Virus record (IMG/VR): IMGVR_UViG_3300021957_000272
Span: 1 to 25,471 of that record
DNA length: 25,471 bases
Source: a virus
Strand: one strand, 5' to 3'
Below the pieces are notes generated by a model that did no database searches, was not told the origin of the DNA, and saw only the letters and a program-made list of their open reading frames with translations. Of the stretch, positions 6,202 through 13,809 are shown in pieces (the first letter of the stretch is position 1; every line of letters starts with the position of its first letter). The position numbers and the translations under genes were made by a program.

Positions 6202-6237
6202 TTAATGCCTCACATTCTGCTGTGAATAATACACTAT

Positions 6238-9105
6238 TTACTGTTTTTCCGCTACCCGCTCTCGCAGTTCTGGATATTGATCCATTAAGATCTTCCGAGC
6301 CACACTAGAATACTTGCTGTAAATTGCTTTCATTGCATCCAGCTTGTCTTCTTTGGTAGGCAATTGATCATATATTGATGAATACAACAGATCTGTCAGC
6401 GCGTCTTTTAGCATAGGCTTGGTGGGGTCTGGTTGGTTCAATGCGTAAATCAATGAATTGTACTGCTCGTTATTAAGGATCACGCCGCTGATGCGCTTGC
6501 TTGGCATTGACAAGCCATCGCCAAGCTCCATCATTTCGCGATCTAGCCCCTCATACTTTGCGTCCATAATGCGAACAGGTGACCACATTTCCCAGCCAGC
6601 CCCGGTGCCTTGTGTGCGAACCTCGCCCCATAAATTTAGGGATGGCGGCAAATCAGCGCTAAACATTGGATGCCGAGCTTTGGCTTTTTGGATGGCTGTG
6701 TAAAAGCCCCTAGACGCAGGGTTAAGCAATGTCGGATCGTCACCAAAAAATCCTTCGCCGGGCAGCAGTGTACTTGACGCCGTTGGATCCATAACGCGCT
6801 CAATGCCAGCGCCCAAGGATGATACGGTCGGGATGATTTGCAACGCGGCTGTCGTGGCTCTTTCAGCAAAAAACGACTGTGCCTCTTCGTAAGCTAGCTT
6901 AGGATCAGCGTTATTTAAGATCCGGGCGAGATCTGACACACCATCTAAGAATGGCTGCTGCATTGCGTAGTTATATAAACCAAGCGCACCGGCTGTTGTT
7001 AGGTTTTCTAAAACGCCGTTATCATCCTCATACTGAGCATAATACGAATAGTCAGCAGACATAGCCAACAAGCCCGACAGCGGATCGAGGCGCGAGTAAG
7101 TTACGCCGCGATATGTGCCGTCGTCCATTTTAAAGTTGACAGTGTGCGGCTTGAGGCCAAGGCGCTCCATAGCCTGACGCGCTTGCGGGTCTGTTGGCCC
7201 AGCCCCCATAATAATTATGTTGTTGTCAGGCGTGTGCAGCCCGCCGCCCATCCACGCAAAGCCAACCATTAGAGCAGACCCAGTCATAATCTTTGCTAGT
7301 GCCGTATCAGCTTCACGGCCACCAGCAAGTAATGACCTGCGGATATCGGGGTATAAAAGCGCTAAGGGTGATCTTTCTGCAACGGCGTTCATAACATTGA
7401 CCGGCGTTTTAAAGAACGGCGCACCAAACAATTTAACAGCGGGATGCGACATAAAGCCCTGCATCTCACCAGCAAAGCCGCCCAAATCGCCTTGGAACGT
7501 CAATACCTTTGCAGCTTCACGCGCTGTTTCCATTGCTTTTTGGTCTGGGTTTTCAAGCGCTCTAACATACTCAGCAGCAGCCAAGTCTGACGCCTCGGAT
7601 TTAGGTGTGCCGCCTTCCACCAGCCGGTCGTAAAAATCATACTGGCGCTGGCGGGCTTGTTGCTTGATTGACGTGCGGTAGGCGAAAGCCTTAAAAAACT
7701 CATCTTCTGCCAGCATCGCCCGGCCAGACATTCGCACATAGGTGCCGACAGTATTTAACGCCCCGGCTGCAACATTGCCATCTTTGATCTGCTTGTAAAT
7801 CTCAACAATATCACCAGTGTCGCCAATAGCGCGTCTGTTTCTAACATCAATTTTACTGGCAAGATCACTAGCCTCTTCTTTTACAAAAGCCTTACCCGAC
7901 ACAACAAGCGCGTCAATAAAACTGGTGCCAATTGTTTCAAGCCTAATTAAGCCATCACGCGCATAGGCTCTGTCTTTTGGATTAACGCCGCCGGGTCTAA
8001 TTCTGTTGACGCCAGTGTTACCGATAGCGCCAGCCACCATTTCCTCTAAGCTCTTGGTAAGCATAAAGACCGAGTTGCCAGCGACGTTTACAGAGTGGGT
8101 GACTGGATTTGACAAGATTGAGTTGATAAAGACCTCAGTCAAAACATCACCGCCACGTTGCATAATGCCTCTAACTAGCTTTGTTTTTGCGGCTGGGTTT
8201 GGCAGTGACAAATACAAGCTGCCAAGATGCTCAATATTAACGCCTTCGTTTTCTAATATGTTTAGCAGCTCATCAGCGCGGCGCAAATCAATGCCCACTG
8301 TTTGCGCTTGCTGCATTGCCCGCATCAATCTGGCGCTTTCACTAACAGCGCCTGATAGGTTTGAGTACAACGCAAATTCCATTGTGAGGTACTGGGCGGC
8401 ATCAGCAAATAATTTTCGACGCATCTCTGGATCAGTTGCATCAGCAGCAAACTCAAAAGCCTCTTGTGTTTTGCGCGTTAGATCTCGCGCCAATATCAAA
8501 CCGGCCAGAACGTCCTCAGCCACATCGCCCCTGCCGGGCTGACGTGTGAGCCATTTCTTTAGCACCTGATCCGCGCCTTGCTGCTCTGCCAGTTCTAGCA
8601 TTGAGTTATAATTAATCGTGCCGCGCCGGGCGCGTTCAAACAAATCTTTGTTTAGCTCTTTGATGTTCGCCATATAACCGGCGAGATCAAAGTCACCCGA
8701 CGCATTCATGATTGCCGGAAGGTTCAACCCCTTTTCAAAAGTGATATCCAGCACACCTTCAAGCGCGTCAATGTCCTCTTGGTTGGCTTGGCGTATGACT
8801 GTGCTGCCGCCAATGACCTGCACATCTTTTTCTGGGATCTTGGCGGTAACCCTCTTTTCGGCCTCAGCGGTTTTGCGCTTAACAAAGCCAACCGCGCCGG
8901 TAACTGCATCGTCAAGTAAGCTGGCAACTTGCACCGGCTCATCCGGCAACGACACTGGGTTGTTAAGCTGCACAACCTCTTCTGGCGTGACAGGCGCTAA
9001 GTCCTCTTGCTCAGTCGTGACCTCATCAGACGCACCAAATGAAATCTCTTCCATTTGTTGAGCCTTAGACATTTCATCCATTTCTTCGCTGAGATCACGC
9101 GCCAT
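6238..9105 (-). CDS. Large internal virion / ejection protein with LPD38-like region
   Basis: The 955-residue protein has an acidic, disordered-looking N-terminus (to about residue 60) and a long helical body including SILSNPVTHSVNVAGNSVFM. About residues 552-690 contain HPAVKLFGAPFFKTPVNVM, then ALMVGFAWMGGG, then RGVTYSRLDPLSGLLAM. This order (FF.TP.N, short hydrophobic helix, 'Y.RLDP') resembles the polyvalent-protein-associated domain LPD38, found in very long phage and conjugative-element proteins thought to enter the host with DNA. By position it corresponds to the T7 gp16 slot (last large internal protein before the fibre), though no transglycosylase motif is visible. ATG 9105 has GGAG seven bases upstream, two bases after the previous stop. 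Role in genome ejection is inferred. Confidence 0.75.
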   Translation of the reverse strand: MARDLSEEMDEMSKAQQMEEISFGASDEVTTEQEDLAPVTPEEVVQLNNPVSLPDEPVQVASLLDDAVTGAVGFVKRKTAEAEKRVTAKIPEKDVQVIGGSTVIRQANQEDIDALEGVLDITFEKGLNLPAIMNASGDFDLAGYMANIKELNKDLFERARRGTINYNSMLELAEQQGADQVLKKWLTRQPGRGDVAEDVLAGLILARDLTRKTQEAFEFAADATDPEMRRKLFADAAQYLTMEFALYSNLSGAVSESARLMRAMQQAQTVGIDLRRADELLNILENEGVNIEHLGSLYLSLPNPAAKTKLVRGIMQRGGDVLTEVFINSILSNPVTHSVNVAGNSVFMLTKSLEEMVAGAIGNTGVNRIRPGGVNPKDRAYARDGLIRLETIGTSFIDALVVSGKAFVKEEASDLASKIDVRNRRAIGDTGDIVEIYKQIKDGNVAAGALNTVGTYVRMSGRAMLAEDEFFKAFAYRTSIKQQARQRQYDFYDRLVEGGTPKSEASDLAAAEYVRALENPDQKAMETAREAAKVLTFQGDLGGFAGEMQGFMSHPAVKLFGAPFFKTPVNVMNAVAERSPLALLYPDIRRSLLAGGREADTALAKIMTGSALMVGFAWMGGGLHTPDNNIIIMGAGPTDPQARQAMERLGLKPHTVNFKMDDGTYRGVTYSRLDPLSGLLAMSADYSYYAQYEDDNGVLENLTTAGALGLYNYAMQQPFLDGVSDLARILNNADPKLAYEEAQSFFAERATTAALQIIPTVSSLGAGIERVMDPTASSTLLPGEGFFGDDPTLLNPASRGFYTAIQKAKARHPMFSADLPPSLNLWGEVRTQGTGAGWEMWSPVRIMDAKYEGLDREMMELGDGLSMPSKRISGVILNNEQYNSLIYALNQPDPTKPMLKDALTDLLYSSIYDQLPTKEDKLDAMKAIYSKYSSVARKILMDQYPELRERVAEKQ

Positions 9106-9107
9106 AG

Positions 9108-11642
9108 CTATTCTCCGATCCCCAGAGCGCGTAGGCTCACTGGGTCTAGCGTTGTAAGTTCTGATGCGCCTCTTTGAAGGCTGGCCCCCATACCTCTTCC
9201 ACCATCTCCAACGCCCCCTCGATTTCCTCCGGCGTCACCTGATCCGCTTGGCCGTTGTTGTCCAGCAACACCTGATCCAATGCGTGGTTCAATATCCCCA
9301 CCTCCGGTTTGGACATATTCAAAACCCGATCCCCTAAGACGGTCTGCACCTTCTGAGATAAACGTATCTGTTGCTGTTGATCTAACATTTTCATCACCTT
9401 TCCATTTCATAATAACAAGGTCTGGCTTTCCCTTTGTTTCGTCCCACCCGGACGCCTTCCATTGCCTTGTAATTCTCTTGTATTTTTCTTCACTGCCGCC
9501 AAATGCCGGGTCACGCAGATAGCTTTCGTTATACGGTATTCTTTCAACCTCTACAAACCCAAATTGAGAATAATATTTTGGTAAAAACCCTTTAGGATAT
9601 TTTGCTGATGGCACGGCATAGGCATCAAGAACGGTTGCGCCCTCTTGAAGCGCTTTTAAAATGGACGCTGACCCAATGCCTTTGCCAACAGATCCGGCCT
9701 CATTATTCATAACCCCAACAATAGAGGTTTCATTTGGCGTCAATTCTGGGCTTGTTGCCCCATACATTTCTGCATAGTTTGTATTTTTATTTAAGCCAAA
9801 ATAAACTTTTCCAGCGTCCTTACCCTGACTGCCAAGCGCATAAAACACCAACTCACCTGTCTTTGCTTTTTTTGCCAATTCAGATTTTGTGTATGTTGAC
9901 AAGGTTGCAGATAATGCGTTTTCTTGTGTTGCTTTGATTATTTCAGCGCCACCCATACCCAATGGGTTCCTGTTCTTTGCAGGCCCAACAGGATTGGCAG
10001 TTGATCTCCAGTTACCTTGAACAACATCTTGAACTAGTTTTGCTTGTCTAGCGCTTTTTATAAAACCCGGCTCTGCGGTTGGTATTTTAGCCAACCTTTC
10101 TGGCGTTAACTCCGCTGTTGGCAAAGCCATAGTTAAGGCTCTATAAGCGCTTGCTGGGGTGCTACCAGTTGCCATTTTCCCCGAAAGATACTCATCAAAT
10201 ATATCATCAACCCGCACACCATAAGGTATTTGCGCCACAGGCTCGCCAAACAACCCTATGGGATAGGATGGGTGGGGTACGCCACCTTCAACAGCCCTAA
10301 CATCAACCGGGGATTTTTTGTCCATTTTAATTAAAACAGACCCCTGACCGATAGGATAACCAGCCTCAGTTGGGTTTATTGTTTCGTTAATTATTCTGCT
10401 AACCGGGGGTGCGCCCAGTTCTCTCATTCCCGGCGCGTCAAGGGCGTCAGCAATAGCCGCTCTTGTTTCAAAAGATTGGCTCTCTAACCAAGGTAACGCC
10501 TCATCAGAGAAAATGTCAGGCATACCAGAAAATTTTGCGCTTAATGATTGAGATATGGCAGATTGATTTTCTGGTGATATGTAACCCTCATCCGCATATG
10601 ACCTCATTTGCCTATGCAAGATATTGGCAAAATCAATATTAGATCTGTGCGCCCTTGGTGACATTGTAGAAACCAGCATATAATCAGCGCCACTATTTGC
10701 TATGCGATTTGCTATCTTTGGGTCTAATGACGCAAACCCAAGGCCTTGCTTCCTAGACGTTTCCAATGTCCCATAACCAGACCCGCCCTTTAATGGCCTT
10801 GGCTCAATTGGAGCTTCCGACAGGCCTTCATATGCGCGACCAAAATCCAACATATCGGCTGGAACAAATACAACTTTTTTACCAGCTATATTTTCTATTG
10901 GAAAATCATTTGACCCAACACGCGGCAAGGTAACAGACACCTTGGTTAATTCCTCAATTGACTGACCACCTTTACCCATCAGCTTCTGAGCGCCTACAAT
11001 AGCTTCATCAACTATCTGGGTAGGGTCTACATTCATACCAAGCGTGACGCCCTTCTGCGCCTCTTCTAGGCGGGCTGGTGCGCCTGCTGCATAATCAGCA
11101 ACAGCACCAGCCGTGGCCTTAGCAGCTTGCGGCGCGACAAGCCCCATCGAGGCAAACTCGCCAGTTAGATATCCCTGCTTTAAACCTTGCTTGAACTCTG
11201 GGCTAATATCCAAGCCCTCAACAAATCCATCAAACAATTCACCGGCTTTTTCAGAACCAAGTGTGCCGGATATGGCGCTCCATCCTTTTTGGAACTCATC
11301 CCATCCCTGACCCTTTTCCGCCAAAGCTGCTTTTAAGCCGCCGAGACCCAAAGCAAAAAGATCTGGCACCCCTGTTGCTACAGCGGCAGGAACGCCTACA
11401 AAAGAGCCAAGCATAGTGCCGCTAACCTCAGCCTCAGTAACTGGTGCGCCAGCTTGCTCAGACAGCGGGTATATGCCGCGATAATCGCCGGGGCCAGCCG
11501 CCTGCACTTTCTCCATAGACATAGCTCGGTCATAAACGCGCCGCATACGGTAGCTGCCAGCGTCATCGCGAACAGTCTCAATTGACCCGCCGCTTTCAGC
11601 CGCAATGATAGTGTTCATCATTTCTTGTGCTATATCGGTCAT
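9108..11642 (-). CDS. Large internal virion protein with C-terminal GNAT-like domain
   Basis: The 844-residue protein lies between two other large internal proteins and overlaps the upstream gene by ATGA, so it is probably packaged in the head and ejected. Residues 1-250 are helical and Ala/Gly-rich. Residues about 255-500 contain a mixed alpha/beta region (KKVVFVPADMLDFGRAYEG; GADYMLVSTMSPRAHRS) that I cannot assign. Residues about 595-743 look like a GNAT acetyltransferase fold: ELVFYALGSQGKDAGKVYFG, then SIVGVMNNEAGSVGKGIGSA with the acetyl-CoA-loop-like GKGIG, then LPKYYSQFGFVEVERI, the 'YY..FGF' strand typical of GNATs. The remaining C-terminus is Gly/Arg/Ser-rich and overlaps an 80-codon ORF in another frame. 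GNAT assignment is by motif reading only; catalytic activity and substrate are unknown. Confidence 0.75.
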   Translation of the reverse strand: MTDIAQEMMNTIIAAESGGSIETVRDDAGSYRMRRVYDRAMSMEKVQAAGPGDYRGIYPLSEQAGAPVTEAEVSGTMLGSFVGVPAAVATGVPDLFALGLGGLKAALAEKGQGWDEFQKGWSAISGTLGSEKAGELFDGFVEGLDISPEFKQGLKQGYLTGEFASMGLVAPQAAKATAGAVADYAAGAPARLEEAQKGVTLGMNVDPTQIVDEAIVGAQKLMGKGGQSIEELTKVSVTLPRVGSNDFPIENIAGKKVVFVPADMLDFGRAYEGLSEAPIEPRPLKGGSGYGTLETSRKQGLGFASLDPKIANRIANSGADYMLVSTMSPRAHRSNIDFANILHRQMRSYADEGYISPENQSAISQSLSAKFSGMPDIFSDEALPWLESQSFETRAAIADALDAPGMRELGAPPVSRIINETINPTEAGYPIGQGSVLIKMDKKSPVDVRAVEGGVPHPSYPIGLFGEPVAQIPYGVRVDDIFDEYLSGKMATGSTPASAYRALTMALPTAELTPERLAKIPTAEPGFIKSARQAKLVQDVVQGNWRSTANPVGPAKNRNPLGMGGAEIIKATQENALSATLSTYTKSELAKKAKTGELVFYALGSQGKDAGKVYFGLNKNTNYAEMYGATSPELTPNETSIVGVMNNEAGSVGKGIGSASILKALQEGATVLDAYAVPSAKYPKGFLPKYYSQFGFVEVERIPYNESYLRDPAFGGSEEKYKRITRQWKASGWDETKGKPDLVIMKWKGDENVRSTATDTFISEGADRLRGSGFEYVQTGGGDIEPRIGSGVAGQQRPSGSGDAGGNRGGVGDGGRGMGASLQRGASELTTLDPVSLRALGIGE
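9146..9388 (-). CDS. Candidate overprinted gene inside the 3' end of the GNAT-like virion gene
   Basis: This 80-codon ORF lies entirely within the gene at 9108-11642 in another frame of the same strand. Its ATG (9388) follows AGGTGAT, a seven-base match to the end of 16S rRNA, at suitable spacing. The product (MLDQQQQIRLSQKVQTVLGD ... TPEEIEGALEMVEEVWGPAF) is an acidic, well-mixed helical sequence, whereas the host frame over the same bases is low-complexity Gly/Ser/Arg. That contrast suggests the small frame is the constrained one here. I do not recognise a family. It could be a chance ORF; conservation across relatives would decide. Confidence 0.5.
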   Translation of the reverse strand: MLDQQQQIRLSQKVQTVLGDRVLNMSKPEVGILNHALDQVLLDNNGQADQVTPEEIEGALEMVEEVWGPAFKEAHQNLQR

Positions 11643-13381
11643 TGTTCAAGTGCCGCCCGGTTGCGTTTCACGACAGTAATTGCGTCTAATAGTTTGTTGT
11701 GGCTTTCTTGGTGATTTGTATTGTTTTCTAGAATACTGGATGATTTTAATGCAATTTCATCAAGCGCATCATCTGTGTCCATCTTTGCAAGACCCATACG
11801 CAATTGTTTATTTTTAATGTTTTTGATTACGTTTAGCGCCGCCGATATCTCATCTTGCAAACGCTTTTTCACATTGCCGCGCTGAATGAATTTATCAGCC
11901 CAGTCAATCCGATCTAGATTTGGGGTTTGTGTAATGGCTGCGTCTAACTCAACTATGCCATCCATCACAAGCCTAGCGGCCTCACTTCTTTCACTCCCCG
12001 GATCAAGCGTTAACATACCAACATCAGGGATGCCAAACGCGCCTTTAATCTTGTTGATAGCCTGCGTTCTAAATGTATCTCTGTTAGACTTTATTACAGT
12101 CAGATATTTTCTAGCGCTATCTAGCGTAATTTTTCTATTTGCCCTCGCGTCTAAAACATCTTCAACGGTCAGAAACTTGTCCATACCCTTTTGGTCTAAC
12201 ATTAGAATTGTATCTGGATCATCATTGCCGCCCTTAACAAAATACGCATCATTAAACTTTGATGCTTTATCTGGGTCTATATCACGCAACGCAATTATCT
12301 TTGCCCGGACAACCTCATCATCAGCGTCGCCATCAATTAAAAATCCAGTAAGCTCAACTTCTAAATCTCTTGCAGCGGCCTTTCTTTGGCGTTCATCTCT
12401 TGCATCTTGCTGTGCCTCTCTTGCATATACATCATTGATTGCAGTGTTTGATCTTTTAAAGGCTTCAAGGCGCTCCTCTGAGTTAAGAGACAGAGCAATG
12501 TTTGCGATCCCATTATCTGTGATTTTCATCTTGCCGGTGTTTAATGTATCTAATATTTCTTGGCTGTTTTTTAGCGGGTCACGCAAAACATATTCGCCTA
12601 TGGCGTTTATTTTGGCGTCGCTAACAGCCTTATCAAAGTTCTCCATTGAGGTTACTAAAAACGCTGGATCTTCAATCTCATCAGCAAACTTAGCTAGTTT
12701 CGATTTTTCACTAAAAATAATCCCAGCCATTTCATCTGGGCTTTTTGCTGCGCGGTTAATAACCATCTGGCCTATGTCAGTAATAATTTGGTCAGCGCCC
12801 TTTTTGGCAAGGTAATCAGCTTGCTCTTCGGCTTTCGTAGCCATCATTTTAACGTGAGTTGTATAGGCGGTGTTGCCGATAGTTGACAGGCCAAGGCGCA
12901 ATTTAGCGCCGGTCGCCGGATCAACATCAGTCATCGCGCCACTAAAGCCGTTAATAACGCCGTCAATCTGACTTTGGAGTTTAACAACATTTGTAAAGTT
13001 TACATGACCCTCAACTGCTATTTGCTTGATTGCATCACGCGCTGCTATCTCAAGGTTAGCCGCAACAGTGTTTAGCGCCGCCTGCCGCTCTGCTCTGCCG
13101 CGCACGGTTTCGGTGCTGCCGGGGATTAGCGCTTTTCTAGCCTCAGCATCCTCAGCCTTAATGAGATCAACAACGCTTGGCGCGTTGGCAGCGCCAAACT
13201 CAGCGCCCTCGATCTTTGCTTGTGTCTCATACTGCTGAAAAGCAAAACGCGACATTTGATCCAAAGATTGTGCAATTGTGTTCGCCACTCTAGCTTGCGC
13301 GGTTCCAGTGGCAACAAAGTTAACGCCGGGAAGCGACGCGATGCCAATGCCAAGCGGCCTATATTCTAGTGACCTAGCCAT
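11639..13381 (-). CDS. Internal virion protein (T7 gp15-like position)
   Basis: The 580-residue, mostly alpha-helical, charged protein begins MARSLEYRPLGIGIASLPGV. It has long Ala/Lys/Asp/Glu-rich helical stretches (YAREAQQDARDERQRKAAAR about residue 325) and no membrane segment or signal peptide. It follows the gp14-like gene with a TAATG overlap and precedes the two other large internal proteins, the gene order of the T7 internal core (gp14-gp15-gp16). No sequence motif ties it to gp15, so the role in forming the ejection apparatus is inferred from context. The region is AT-richer than the tail genes upstream. The Shine-Dalgarno is poor, so translation is likely coupled. Confidence 0.65.
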   Translation of the reverse strand: MARSLEYRPLGIGIASLPGVNFVATGTAQARVANTIAQSLDQMSRFAFQQYETQAKIEGAEFGAANAPSVVDLIKAEDAEARKALIPGSTETVRGRAERQAALNTVAANLEIAARDAIKQIAVEGHVNFTNVVKLQSQIDGVINGFSGAMTDVDPATGAKLRLGLSTIGNTAYTTHVKMMATKAEEQADYLAKKGADQIITDIGQMVINRAAKSPDEMAGIIFSEKSKLAKFADEIEDPAFLVTSMENFDKAVSDAKINAIGEYVLRDPLKNSQEILDTLNTGKMKITDNGIANIALSLNSEERLEAFKRSNTAINDVYAREAQQDARDERQRKAAARDLEVELTGFLIDGDADDEVVRAKIIALRDIDPDKASKFNDAYFVKGGNDDPDTILMLDQKGMDKFLTVEDVLDARANRKITLDSARKYLTVIKSNRDTFRTQAINKIKGAFGIPDVGMLTLDPGSERSEAARLVMDGIVELDAAITQTPNLDRIDWADKFIQRGNVKKRLQDEISAALNVIKNIKNKQLRMGLAKMDTDDALDEIALKSSSILENNTNHQESHNKLLDAITVVKRNRAALEQ

Positions 13382-13809
13382 TAAGCAATACTCGTTTTCA
13401 TCATTAACCCAGACCCAAACGTGCCAACACCGGCAGCAAAGCCAGCTTGTCTGGCGGCGCTGGCTTGCAACATATATTGATCAGCCTGCATATAACCGCC
13501 ACGCAAAGCGATAATCTCATTATTCTTAACGGTGTATAATTCCTTAACGCCCTTTGCCCGCGCTGCTTTCTTTAGGTTGTCCACATTGCCAAGCCCAATA
13601 CCACCATAAGCGTTGATGGTCGCTGCTGTGGCTATCATGTTATCCATTACCGCAACAGCCTGCTGCTTTTGCTTTAATGCCTCTTGTTGGGCTTCTAACC
13701 GCGTGTAACCGGCTTGCGCTTGTAAAGCAGCAGACTGCGTCTGCCCGGCTCTGTACTGCATAAATGCGCTGGCACCAGCAAGCGCTAATCCTAAACCACC
13801 ACCACTCAT
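13381..13809 (-). CDS. Internal virion protein, T7 gp14-like
   Basis: The 142-residue protein has a Gly/Ala-rich hydrophobic N-terminus (MSGGGLGLALAGASAFMQYR), a Gln/Ala coiled-coil (AALQAQAGYTRLEAQQEALK) and a Gly-rich C-terminal hydrophobic part (GFAAGVGTFGSGLMM). This build (hydrophobic end, Q/A-rich helix, central 'NAYGGIGLGN' loop) is that of small gp14-like internal or ejection proteins that insert in the host envelope in podoviruses. It sits directly after tail tubular protein B, overlapping it by ATGA, and before the large internal proteins. Assignment rests on architecture and order rather than strong identity. Confidence 0.65.
   Translation of the reverse strand: MSGGGLGLALAGASAFMQYRAGQTQSAALQAQAGYTRLEAQQEALKQKQQAVAVMDNMIATAATINAYGGIGLGNVDNLKKAARAKGVKELYTVKNNEIIALRGGYMQADQYMLQASAARQAGFAAGVGTFGSGLMMKTSIA

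Noticed and set aside
6202-6237. Short inverted repeat TCACA/TGTGA before the tail fibre
   Set aside because: Only a 5-bp stem without T tract or second element; too weak for an operator or terminator.
8006-8542. 178-codon plus-strand ORF
   Set aside because: Antisense shadow of the 955-residue internal protein; composition is typical of reverse-complement reading.
11586-11609. IIAAESGG near the N-terminus of the GNAT-like virion protein, resembling the start of a lytic transglycosylase
   Set aside because: The other SLT motifs do not follow, so the match is probably chance.
11886-12815. 309-codon ORF on the plus strand
   Set aside because: It is antisense to a well-formed internal virion protein, is Ser/Leu/Ala-rich as expected from a mirrored helical gene, and has no convincing start signal or family.
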